Below the pieces are notes generated by a model. The model ran no database searches. It was not told where the DNA came from and saw only the letters and a list, made by a program, of their open reading frames with translations. DNA of 64,000 nucleotides from an uncultured Lachnospiraceae bacterium (lineage in GTDB: Bacteria; Bacillota; Clostridia; Lachnospirales; Lachnospiraceae): positions 186,001 through 250,000 of the forward strand of contig USGU01000001.1 in NCBI GenBank assembly GCA_900554415.1, read 5' to 3'. Shown piece by piece: positions 34,622 through 43,201 of the stretch (the stretch's first letter is position 1; each line of letters starts with the position of its first letter). The position numbers were made by a program, and so were the translations under genes.

Positions 34622-34658
34622 TAAAGAAAAAACTCCTTGAACATGCGTCAAGGAGTTT
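34622..34658 (-). terminator. Terminator between tRNA-Leu and polA
   Basis: An 11-bp perfect stem AACTCCTTGA(C)/TCAAGGAGTT region with a T-run on the minus strand. It ends about 30 nt before the polA start, leaving no room for a full promoter after it. Confidence 0.85.
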
Positions 34659-34661
34659 CCA

Positions 34662-34744
34662 TGCCGGCGGCGGGACTTGAACCCGCACGTGGTCACCCAC
34701 AACAGATTTTGAGTCTGCCTCGTCTGCCATTCCGACACACCGGC
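34662..34744 (-). tRNA. tRNA-Leu (anticodon CAA)
   Basis: An 83-nt class II tRNA. Acceptor GCCGGTG pairs with CGCCGGC (one G-T), discriminator A. The anticodon stem GCAGA/TCTGT encloses loop CTCAAAA, giving anticodon CAA (reads UUG). It has a long variable arm (TGTGGGTGACCACG region) and a T arm GCGGGTTCAAGTCCCGC. The 3' CCA is not encoded. Its own promoter and terminator flank it. Confidence 0.95.
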
Positions 34745-34764
34745 GTTCTTACGAACCGATATTT

Positions 34765-34793
34765 ATACTACCATATTTTCCAAAGGTTCGCAA
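34765..34793 (-). promoter_or_regulatory. Promoter of tRNA-Leu
   Basis: Minus strand TTGCGA (34788-34793), 17-nt spacer, TAGTAT (34765-34770), about 20 nt before the mature tRNA. Confidence 0.55.
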
Positions 34794-34850
34794 GATAATT
34801 TTACATAAATTTGCAAATTTATTTTGTAAACATAAGTTACAAATCCCTTT

Positions 34851-36161
34851 TTATCTGCCTGCCTTGATAAATTTTGCCGCATCATTCATATTCTTTTCCA
34901 GTTCCGGATAAATATCCAAGCCATCAAATGTAGCAAAATAATCTTTCGGTGTCTCAGCCCGACGGATTAGTTCTGCACTTCCATCTTCTTTCAGCAAAAT
35001 CTCCGCCGAACGCAGACGGCCATTGTAATTATATCCCATAGAATAGCCATGTGCTCCTGCATCATGGATGAAAAGTAAATCGCCCATATCTATCTTCGGC
35101 AGCTTCCGGTCAATGGCAAATTTGTCACTGTTCTCGCAAAGGGAACCTACTACATCATAAGTCTGTGTACATGGTTCATCTTCTTTTCCCATGACAGTAA
35201 TATGATGATATGCTCCATAAATCGCAGGTCTCATCAGATTGGCTGCGCAGGCATCTACACCAATATACTCTTTGTGGGTATGTTTTTCATGCACTGCTCT
35301 TGTTACCAGTCCACCGTAAGGTCCTAACATGAATCTTCCAAGTTCTGTATAGATTGCTACATCGCCCATGCCTGCCGGAACCAGCACTTCTTCATAAACC
35401 TTGCGTACACCTTCTCCAATGACTTTGATATCGTTTGGCTCCTGGTCTGGACGATATGGAATTCCGATTCCGCCAGACAGGTTAATGAATTTAATATGCG
35501 CCCCTGTTTCCTGATGCAATTTTACCGCAACTTCAAAAAGAACCTTCGCCAGTGTCGGATAATAATCATTTGTTACTGTATTACTTGCAAGGAACGCATG
35601 GATACCAAACTCTTTTGCACCTTTCGCTTTCAGAATCTTGAAAGCCTCAAAAATCTGCTCCGTTGTCATTCCATATTTGGCGTCTCCAGGATTATCCATA
35701 ATGCTGTTGGAAATCTTAAAAAGACCACCTGGATTGTAACGGCAGCTTATAGTCTCTGGAATTTTTCCGATTGTCTTTTCCAGAAAATCAATGTGAGTAA
35801 TATCATCCAGATTGATAATTGCACCTAACTTATCTGCAAGCAGATATTCTTCTGCCGGTGTCTCATTGGAAGAAAACATAATGTCATCTCCTACAGAGCC
35901 AATGGTCTGGGACAGAAGTAATTCTGTGTAAGATGAGCAGTCACATCCACATCCGTATTCCTTTAAAAGCTTAAGAATTGCCGGCGTTGGCGTTGCTTTT
36001 ACTGCAAAATACTCTTTATAACCCTTGTTCCATGAAAATGCTTCTTTTAATGCTTTTGCATTTTCACGAATTCCTTTTTCATCATACAGATGAAATGGAG
36101 TCGGATAGGTCTGTGCAATCTCCTCTAATTTGTCTTTTGTAATAAATGGTCGTTTTTCCAT
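34851..36161 (-). CDS. lysA: Diaminopimelate decarboxylase
   Basis: A 436-residue fold-type III PLP decarboxylase making L-lysine from meso-diaminopimelate. PLP lysine in YFAVKATPTP, glycine-rich NLSGGIGIPY, the PLP phosphate ligand region ELGRFMLGPYG, catalytic Cys in GSLCENSDKFA and C-terminal HDAGAHGYSMGYNYNGRLR. The C-terminal motif (Tyr-Asn-Gly) differs a little from classical LysA, but the Cys-Glu and overall length fit LysA better than arginine or carboxynorspermidine decarboxylases. It is 19 nt after pyk. Confidence 0.85.
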   Translation of the reverse strand: MEKRPFITKDKLEEIAQTYPTPFHLYDEKGIRENAKALKEAFSWNKGYKEYFAVKATPTPAILKLLKEYGCGCDCSSYTELLLSQTIGSVGDDIMFSSNETPAEEYLLADKLGAIINLDDITHIDFLEKTIGKIPETISCRYNPGGLFKISNSIMDNPGDAKYGMTTEQIFEAFKILKAKGAKEFGIHAFLASNTVTNDYYPTLAKVLFEVAVKLHQETGAHIKFINLSGGIGIPYRPDQEPNDIKVIGEGVRKVYEEVLVPAGMGDVAIYTELGRFMLGPYGGLVTRAVHEKHTHKEYIGVDACAANLMRPAIYGAYHHITVMGKEDEPCTQTYDVVGSLCENSDKFAIDRKLPKIDMGDLLFIHDAGAHGYSMGYNYNGRLRSAEILLKEDGSAELIRRAETPKDYFATFDGLDIYPELEKNMNDAAKFIKAGR

Positions 36162-36180
36162 GTCTTCTTCCCCTCGTACT

Positions 36181-37620
36181 CTATTCTATAACCGCAATCC
36201 GCATCATATTGCTAAGTCCATCCTTCGTTGTCTTGTGTACATTCGGTGAAGGAATTCCGGCCGTCAGCACTACAACATCTCCGCTTTCTATAATTCTTTT
36301 TGCATTCAGTAAGTCTACTGCACCGGAGCAAATATCCTCTGTGGTCTGGAATACCAGAGACTTCATCGGATGTACGCCCCAGAACATCTGCATTCTGCGA
36401 AGGGATTCTTCATTTGGTGACACACCGTAAATTGGAGTTTTCGGTCGGAATTTCGACACCACTCTGGCGGTTGCACCACTTACTGTTGGAGTGATAATGC
36501 ACTTTGCTCCCAGCGTATCAGCCGCAGTCACGGTGGAATAACCGATTGCGCTGGAAATTCCATGCTTCCATTTCGTCAGATTCTTCTCCATGATTGCCGA
36601 ATAATCCAGATGTTCCTCTGCGTTTTCTACGATTTGAACCATCATTTTCAGCGCCTCTACCGGATATTTACCCTGTGCAGTCTCGCCCGAGAGCATAACT
36701 GCGTCTGTACCGTCATAAACCGCATTTGCCACATCCGTCACTTCTGCCCTGGTCGGACGTGGATTCCGAATCATGGAATCCAGCATCTGAGTAGCAGTAA
36801 TTACCGGTTTATAATTATCGTTGCATTTCTGTATGAGCATCTTCTGCAGATAAGGAACCTCCTCTGCCGGAATTTCTACTCCAAGGTCACCCCTTGCAAC
36901 CATAATGCCATCGGCACAACGGATAATTTCATCAATATTCTGAATTCCCTGTTCATTTTCGATTTTTGCAATAATCGGAATATAAGGTGCTTTTAAAGAT
37001 TTCAATAATGCTTTGATTTCCAGAATACATTCTGCACTTCGCACAAAAGAAGCCGCGATAAAATCAATACCCTGTGATACGCCAAAAGCAATGTCTTCTT
37101 TGTCCTTTTCTGTAATTGCAGGAAGTCTCACCGGAACCTTCGGCACATTGATTCCTTTCCGCTGCCCCAGTTCGCCTCCATTGAGTACCTTGCAGATAAT
37201 CTCATGACCTTTGCGTCCCTGTACCTCAAGGTCAATCAGCCCGTCATCAATTAAAATATGTTTTCCTGCAGAAATATCATCTGCCAGTCCTGCATAAGAA
37301 ATCGAAACCTTCTTCTCGTCACCGATGATTTCATCTGTAGTGAGGATAAATGTTTCTCCTTCTTTCAGCTCCACATTCTTTCCATCCTTCAAAAGTCCGG
37401 TTCTTATCTCCGGTCCTTTGGTATCAAGAAGGATTGCTACAGGTACCTGTTCTTCTTCCCGAAGCTGCTTTAACATATCCATTCTCTGTTTCTGCTCTTC
37501 ATAATCCCCGTGAGAAAAATTAAATCTGGCAACATCCATTCCATTCTGAATTAACTTTCTCATCAATTCGCGGTCATTGGAGTTTGGTCCCATTGTGCAT
37601 ATAACTTTTGTCTTCTTCAT
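36181..37620 (-). CDS. pyk: Pyruvate kinase
   Basis: About 479 residues. It converts PEP and ADP to pyruvate and ATP. It has TKVICTMGPNSNDRE, the metal/substrate block IIAKIENEQGIQNIDEI, MVARGDLGVEIP and ITATQMLDSMIRNPRPTRAE. It lacks the extra C-terminal PEP-utiliser domain found in Bacillus Pyk. GGAGG is 1 nt from the first ATG (37626) but 7 nt from the ATG at 37620, so the latter is preferred. Confidence 0.96.
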   Translation of the reverse strand: MKKTKVICTMGPNSNDRELMRKLIQNGMDVARFNFSHGDYEEQKQRMDMLKQLREEEQVPVAILLDTKGPEIRTGLLKDGKNVELKEGETFILTTDEIIGDEKKVSISYAGLADDISAGKHILIDDGLIDLEVQGRKGHEIICKVLNGGELGQRKGINVPKVPVRLPAITEKDKEDIAFGVSQGIDFIAASFVRSAECILEIKALLKSLKAPYIPIIAKIENEQGIQNIDEIIRCADGIMVARGDLGVEIPAEEVPYLQKMLIQKCNDNYKPVITATQMLDSMIRNPRPTRAEVTDVANAVYDGTDAVMLSGETAQGKYPVEALKMMVQIVENAEEHLDYSAIMEKNLTKWKHGISSAIGYSTVTAADTLGAKCIITPTVSGATARVVSKFRPKTPIYGVSPNEESLRRMQMFWGVHPMKSLVFQTTEDICSGAVDLLNAKRIIESGDVVVLTAGIPSPNVHKTTKDGLSNMMRIAVIE

Positions 37621-37682
37621 TTCCATGCCTCCATATTGAGCATATTTACTTCTACATTACATAGCATTTTTCTTTTTACATT

Positions 37683-38528
37683 TTATTTTACATGCTCATG
37701 TGTAAATAAATGGTCACTGCAATATTCGTAATTGCCCTTACACTTCGAGCAATAACGAAACTCCAGATTCGGGTCGTCCAGTTCTGTTCTTCCGCAGACA
37801 GCACATTTGTGTCTTGCGCCATTTCCATAATTCTGTACCGGTCTCTGCACTTGTTTTTGGAAATTCTTCCGGCGCATAACCTGTTTCGGATTATAGCGCT
37901 GCATATTCCGGTTTGCAAAAAAGAAAATCAAAAAGTTCAGCAGAGATGCAACAATAATAATTCTTGTCACCATACTGCCCTGAATCAAATCCATTCCTAC
38001 CAGAACCACATCCAGAATAGCAAACCACTTCATCTTAACTGGAATCAATCCCAAGAACAGTACTTCCATATCCGGCATCATTGACGCACATGCAAGGAAA
38101 ATAGACAAATTGATGTAATATGTGCTGACCACATTTTCAAATCCACCCAATACCACCTGATACTTTGCATATACAATTCCATACGCAATAAATGCACCAA
38201 TAATCGTAAACAACATTCCGGAAAGCATATAAAAATTATACCGGAAAGCTCCCCAAATCTGCTCCAATACCCGTCCCAGAGAATAATAGCAGAGCATCAT
38301 AAATACCACATAGATAAATCTGTTGGTAGGCGGAATAATCACCCAGCTAATCAGCCTCCATACCTGCCCCTGCAATATCAGTGCCGGCTCCAGTGTAAAA
38401 TATGTCAGCAGACTCGGCATCACCATACTGATGATATAGCCGATTCCATAGCAAGCCAACAGATAAATCGTAAGATTTTTTATAGCATATTTTCCAAACT
38501 TCCGTTCCATTTTATTCAACCAATTCAT
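37683..38528 (-). CDS. Rhomboid-like membrane protein with C-terminal zinc ribbon, probably inactive
   Basis: About 282 residues. Five to six membrane helices (about 17-215) carry rhomboid scaffold marks: GQVWRLISWVIIPP (WR motif region) and LGRVLEQIWGAFRYNFYML. The catalytic GxSG and the partner His are not found (the TM4 region reads YYINLSIFLACASMMP), so it looks like a pseudoprotease, similar in concept to derlins. A cytosolic zinc-ribbon tail follows (CAVCG, CSKC, YCSDH). The start at 38528 is chosen because GAGGAG lies 7 nt before it and overlaps the longer frame's ATG. Confidence 0.75.
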   Translation of the reverse strand: MNWLNKMERKFGKYAIKNLTIYLLACYGIGYIISMVMPSLLTYFTLEPALILQGQVWRLISWVIIPPTNRFIYVVFMMLCYYSLGRVLEQIWGAFRYNFYMLSGMLFTIIGAFIAYGIVYAKYQVVLGGFENVVSTYYINLSIFLACASMMPDMEVLFLGLIPVKMKWFAILDVVLVGMDLIQGSMVTRIIIVASLLNFLIFFFANRNMQRYNPKQVMRRKNFQKQVQRPVQNYGNGARHKCAVCGRTELDDPNLEFRYCSKCKGNYEYCSDHLFTHEHVK

Positions 38529-38648
38529 ATGTTTTCTCCTCATTATTTGTACTGTTGCTATTGTAGCCTCTCAAAATTCGTTTGTCAATTCTATCCAAAA
38601 ACTTTACTTTCTTTACTGTTTCTTAACTAATTTTTCATACTGTTTTTC

Positions 38649-38677
38649 TTGTTTTTTTTGCTCTTCTAGTGTAAAAT
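38649..38677 (+). promoter_or_regulatory. Candidate promoter of the fused activase gene
   Basis: TTGTTT (38649-38654), 17-nt spacer, TAAAAT (38672-38677). It leaves a leader of about 140 nt containing a strong hairpin. A TATAAT at 38695-38700 without a clear -35 is an alternative. Confidence 0.45.
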
Positions 38678-38732
38678 GCAACAACGGGTTAAAATATAAT
38701 ACATTTATAATTTATAATAGGAAGTATTTTCC

Positions 38733-38795
38733 AACTGTCCAGAACATGCAGAATTCTGAATGAGACACTTAAGGAATCTCTGCATTTGAACAGTT
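38733..38795 (+). other. Structured 5' leader upstream of the fused activase gene
   Basis: Outer pair AACTGT/ACAGTT encloses ATGCAGA-ATTCT paired with GGAAT-C-TCTGCAT (12 bp with one bulged base) and a loop of about 15 nt. No T-run follows it, so it is not a plain terminator. It lies 33 nt before the start codon. Confidence 0.5.
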
Positions 38796-38827
38796 ATGAT
38801 AAAATTCATTAGAATGAGGTAATACAT

Positions 38828-41800
38828 ATGAATCAAACAGAATTACATACGCTCGGTATTGATATTGGTTCTACTACGGTAAAGATTGCAATTCTGAATG
38901 ACAGTAATGATGTTTTATTTTCCGATTACGAAAGACATTTTGCAAACATTCAGGAGACGCTTTCAGATTTGCTGGGTCGTGCAATCCACAAACTCGGTCC
39001 GATAAATGTATCCCCGGTTATCACCGGTTCCGGCGGGCTTTCTCTCGCCAAACATCTGGAGGTTCCTTTCGTTCAGGAAGTGGTTGCTGTATCAACTGCA
39101 CTGCAGGACTATGCACCTCAGACCGATGTTGCCATTGAACTTGGCGGTGAGGATGCCAAGATTATTTATTTTGAAAATGGAAATATTGAGCAGCGTATGA
39201 ACGGAATCTGCGCCGGTGGAACTGGTTCTTTTATCGACCAGATGGCATCTCTTCTTCAGACAGATGCTACCGGTCTGAACGAATACGCACATAATTATAA
39301 AGCTATTTACACCATTGCAGCTCGCTGTGGTGTATTTGCAAAATCCGATATTCAGCCATTGATTAACGATGGAGCTACCAAAGAAGATTTAGCTGCTTCT
39401 ATTTTTCAGGCCGTTGTGAACCAGACCATCAGTGGACTTGCCTGTGGAAAACCCATCCGCGGTCACGTTGCCTTCTTAGGCGGACCACTCCATTTCCTGC
39501 CTGAGCTGCGCGCGGCATTTATCCGCACACTGAACCTGGATGATGAACATACGATTGTACCGAAATACTCTCATCTTTTTGCAGCCGTAGGTGCTGCCAA
39601 GAACTCAAAATACGAAACGCAGATGAATTTAGCCAAGCTGCAAAAGAAACTGGATGACCACATCCAGCTTGACGTAGAAGTGGAACGTATGGAACCATTG
39701 TTCCGTTCTCAGGCCGAATATGATGCATTCGAAGAACGCCACAAAAAACATCAGGTTCCTGTAGCAGACCTTGCTTCTTACAAAGGCAATGCCTATCTTG
39801 GAATTGATGCCGGTTCTACCACAACGAAAGCTGCACTTGTAGACGAGAATGGGACTTTGCTGTATTCCTTCTATCACAACAACGACGGTGACCCGCTCGG
39901 AACAACACTCACTGCAATCAAAGAGATTTACCGGATTCTCCCGGAAGGTGTTACTATTGCACACTCCTGCTCTACCGGTTACGGAGAGGCCTTAATTAAA
40001 GCTGCGCTCCTTCTGGATGAGGGCGAAGTAGAAACCGTTGCGCACTATTATGCTGCTGCTTACTTTGAACCGTCTGTTGACTGTATCTTAGATATCGGCG
40101 GTCAGGACATGAAGTGTATCAAAATCAAGAATCACACGGTTGACAGCGTACAGTTGAATGAAGCCTGCTCTTCCGGCTGCGGTTCTTTCATCGAGACATT
40201 TGCCAAATCTTTGAATTACAGTGTAGAAGACTTTGCCCATGAGGCTCTTTTTGCTACTCTGCCAATTGACCTTGGAACCCGCTGCACGGTATTTATGAAT
40301 TCCAAGGTAAAACAAGCGCAGAAGGAAGGTGCTTCTGTCGCAGATATTTCTGCCGGGCTTGCCTACTCTGTTATTAAAAACGCTTTATTTAAAGTAATCA
40401 AAGTATCGGATGCCTCCGAACTTGGTAAAAATATCGTTGTTCAGGGTGGAACTTTCTACAACAATGCCGTACTCCGCAGTTTTGAAAAAATCGCTGGATG
40501 TCAGGCTATCCGCCCGGATATTGCAGGAATCATGGGTGCGTTCGGCGCCGCACTGATTGCAAGAGAGCGTTATGGATTTAAAGAATGTAAAAATACAACC
40601 ATGCTTTCCATTGATGAAATCAATCAGTTGGAATACAGCACAACTATGAGCAAATGCCATGGTTGTACCAACAACTGCCGTCTGACGATTAACAAATTCA
40701 GTGGTGGCCGCCGTTTCATTTCTGGAAACCGTTGCGAACGTGGACTTGGAAAAGAAAAACGGAATCAGGATATTCCAAACCTTTTCGAATATAAAAACAA
40801 CCGTTATTTTGGATATGAACCACTTTCCGAAGAACAGGCCACTCGTGGAGTAGTGGGTATTCCTCGTGTACTGAATATGTATGAGAACTATCCATTCTGG
40901 TTTACCTTCTTTACAAAATTAGGATACCGGGTGGTTCTCTCCCCTGCTTCTACCCATAAGATTTACGAACTGGGAATTGAGTCCATACCAAGCGAGTCCG
41001 AATGTTATCCGGCAAAGCTGGCTCATGGACATGTACAGTGGCTGATTAATGAAGGGGTACCTTTTATCTTCTATCCATGTATTCCATATGAGCGAAACGA
41101 ATTTCCAGAGGCCGACAATCATTACAACTGTCCAATCGTAACTTCATATGCAGAAAATATTAAGAATAACATGGAAGATATTGTTGCAGGTAATGTAGAA
41201 TTTATGAATCCATTTCTTGCCCTTACCACGGAAGAAACGGTAGCCTCCGGTCTGATTCAGTCCATTGGCAAAGAGAAAGCTATTCCAGAATCCGAAATCA
41301 AAAGTGCCGTTCACGCTGCATGGGAAGAACTGGCTGCCTGCCGTCAGGATATCCGCAAAAAAGGGGAAGAAACCCTGGCTTATATGGAAAAGACCGGACA
41401 TCGCGGCATCGTACTTGCAGGACGTCCGTACCACTATGACCCGGAAGTAAACCACGGTATTCCGGAAATGATTACCTCTTACGGAATTGCAGTGCTTACG
41501 GAGGACTCTGTTTCACACTTAAATCCGGTAGAACGTCCACTGATCGTCATGGACCAGTGGATGTATCACTCCAGACTATATGCTGCGGCAAACTATGTAA
41601 AGACCAGAGACGATTTGGATTTGATTCAGCTCAACTCCTTCGGGTGCGGGCTGGATGCAGTTACCACCGATGCAGTTGCAGATATTTTATCCGGTTCCGG
41701 AAAGATTTATACTTCCTTGAAAATTGACGAAGTAAATAACCTCGGAGCCGCACGTATCCGAATCCGTTCTCTGCTGGCAGCCATCCGTGTCCGTGAACAA

Positions 41801-43075
41801 AAGAAAATAGAACGTACCATTCAGCCTGCTTCTATCAAAAAGGTAATATTTACGGAAGAAATGCGTAAGGATTACACCATCCTTTGTCCGCAGATGTCTC
41901 CAATTCATTTTTCACTGTTGGAGCCTGTTTTGCAAAAAGCCGGATATAAACTGGAAGTGTTGAAGAACGATAACAAAAATGCTATTAATATGGGATTAAA
42001 ATATGTAAATAATGACGCATGCTATCCTTCTCTGCTTGTTGTAGGGCAAATTATGGAAGCCGTATTATCTGGAAAATATGATACTGATAAACTTGCAGTT
42101 ATTATTACCCAGACTGGTGGCGGCTGCCGTGCAAGTAACTATATCGGCTTCATCCGGCGTGGTCTGAAAAAGGCAGGATATGGTCACATTCCGGTTATTT
42201 CCTTGAACTTAAGCGGACTGGAAAGTAATCCTGGCTTTAAGATTACACCAAACCTGATTATAAAAGGTGCTTATGGACTGATTTTAGGCGACATCTTTAT
42301 GCGCTGTCTCTACCGTGTACGTCCATATGAAGCTGTACCTGGTTCCGCCAATGCTTTACACAAAAAATGGGAGGCAGAAGTTATCCGTTATCTTACAAAA
42401 AGCTATCAGAGCAGAAGCGAATTCAAGCATCTCTGCCGTGCCATTGTAAAAGATTTCGATGAGCTTCCACTACTGGATATCCAAAAACCTCGTGTCGGGG
42501 TCGTTGGTGAAATCCTGGTAAAATTCCAGCCAGCTGCAAACAATCATCTGGTTGATTTGTTAGAGCAGGAGGGTGCAGAAGCTGTTGTTCCGGATCTTCT
42601 GGACTTCTTCCTCTACTGCTTCTATAATACAAATTTTAAAGCAGACCATCTCGGAGCAAAGAAATCCTCTGCAAGAAATGCAAACCTTGGTATCAAGGCA
42701 ATAGAATGGCTGCGAAAGCCTGCTGCAGATGCCCTCCGGGCAAGTAAGCGTTTTGATGCACCATCAAACATCGAAGACCTTGCAAAGATGGCTTCCGAGA
42801 TTGTATCCCTCGGAAATCAGACCGGTGAAGGCTGGTTCTTAACCGGAGAAATGTTAGAATTGATTCACTGTGGTGCGCCAAACATCGTCTGCACACAGCC
42901 ATTTGGCTGCCTGCCAAATCACGTGGTAGGAAAAGGTGTTATCAAAGAGCTTCGACGCAGACACCCTGATGCAAATATCGTAGCCATCGACTATGACCCG
43001 GGTGCAAGCGAAGTAAACCAGTTAAACCGTATTAAACTGATGCTTTCTACTGCACACAAAAAATTAGAGGACTAA
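38828..43075 (+). CDS. Fused 2-hydroxyacyl-CoA dehydratase activase/DUF2229 iron-sulphur protein
   Basis: 1415 residues. There are two tandem ASKHA activase domains (about 8-260 and 322-585), each beginning GID[IA]GSTT[VT]K. Each has the paired cysteines that bridge a 4Fe-4S cluster in HgdC: Cys128/Cys167 and Cys447/Cys486. Next comes a Cys cluster C610-C613-C617...C636. A DUF2229-type domain follows (about 660-890, with ESECYPAKLAHG), and a C-terminal region (about 1010-1410) resembling dehydratase/double-cubane protein halves (NNDACYPS, TQTGGGCRASNY). Family precedent is ATP-driven low-potential electron transfer. The substrate is unknown and no dehydratase subunits or CoA-transferase are adjacent. 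GAGG precedes the ATG. Confidence 0.85.
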   Translation: MNQTELHTLGIDIGSTTVKIAILNDSNDVLFSDYERHFANIQETLSDLLGRAIHKLGPINVSPVITGSGGLSLAKHLEVPFVQEVVAVSTALQDYAPQTDVAIELGGEDAKIIYFENGNIEQRMNGICAGGTGSFIDQMASLLQTDATGLNEYAHNYKAIYTIAARCGVFAKSDIQPLINDGATKEDLAASIFQAVVNQTISGLACGKPIRGHVAFLGGPLHFLPELRAAFIRTLNLDDEHTIVPKYSHLFAAVGAAKNSKYETQMNLAKLQKKLDDHIQLDVEVERMEPLFRSQAEYDAFEERHKKHQVPVADLASYKGNAYLGIDAGSTTTKAALVDENGTLLYSFYHNNDGDPLGTTLTAIKEIYRILPEGVTIAHSCSTGYGEALIKAALLLDEGEVETVAHYYAAAYFEPSVDCILDIGGQDMKCIKIKNHTVDSVQLNEACSSGCGSFIETFAKSLNYSVEDFAHEALFATLPIDLGTRCTVFMNSKVKQAQKEGASVADISAGLAYSVIKNALFKVIKVSDASELGKNIVVQGGTFYNNAVLRSFEKIAGCQAIRPDIAGIMGAFGAALIARERYGFKECKNTTMLSIDEINQLEYSTTMSKCHGCTNNCRLTINKFSGGRRFISGNRCERGLGKEKRNQDIPNLFEYKNNRYFGYEPLSEEQATRGVVGIPRVLNMYENYPFWFTFFTKLGYRVVLSPASTHKIYELGIESIPSESECYPAKLAHGHVQWLINEGVPFIFYPCIPYERNEFPEADNHYNCPIVTSYAENIKNNMEDIVAGNVEFMNPFLALTTEETVASGLIQSIGKEKAIPESEIKSAVHAAWEELAACRQDIRKKGEETLAYMEKTGHRGIVLAGRPYHYDPEVNHGIPEMITSYGIAVLTEDSVSHLNPVERPLIVMDQWMYHSRLYAAANYVKTRDDLDLIQLNSFGCGLDAVTTDAVADILSGSGKIYTSLKIDEVNNLGAARIRIRSLLAAIRVREQKKIERTIQPASIKKVIFTEEMRKDYTILCPQMSPIHFSLLEPVLQKAGYKLEVLKNDNKNAINMGLKYVNNDACYPSLLVVGQIMEAVLSGKYDTDKLAVIITQTGGGCRASNYIGFIRRGLKKAGYGHIPVISLNLSGLESNPGFKITPNLIIKGAYGLILGDIFMRCLYRVRPYEAVPGSANALHKKWEAEVIRYLTKSYQSRSEFKHLCRAIVKDFDELPLLDIQKPRVGVVGEILVKFQPAANNHLVDLLEQEGAEAVVPDLLDFFLYCFYNTNFKADHLGAKKSSARNANLGIKAIEWLRKPAADALRASKRFDAPSNIEDLAKMASEIVSLGNQTGEGWFLTGEMLELIHCGAPNIVCTQPFGCLPNHVVGKGVIKELRRRHPDANIVAIDYDPGASEVNQLNRIKLMLSTAHKKLED

Positions 43076-43147
43076 TAGAAAACCAAAGCAAATAGAGAAA
43101 TCCGTCTCATATCAGCACGAAAGCAAAAATTTTGGATTTCTCATAAA

Positions 43148-43190
43148 CAGAAAAAACCAACAAGGCAAAATGTCTTGTTGGTTTTTTCTG
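43148..43190. terminator. Strong bidirectional terminator
   Basis: A 17-bp perfect stem (43148-43164 with 43174-43190) carrying A6 on one side and T6 on the other, between convergent genes. Confidence 0.9.
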
Positions 43191-43201
43191 TTTCAAATCA
43201 T

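Noticed and set aside
34593..34730. N-terminal 46-codon extension of polA
   Set aside because: It reads through the tRNA-Leu gene and its terminator; the family start MSKIVLIDGH with a ribosome site lies at 34592.
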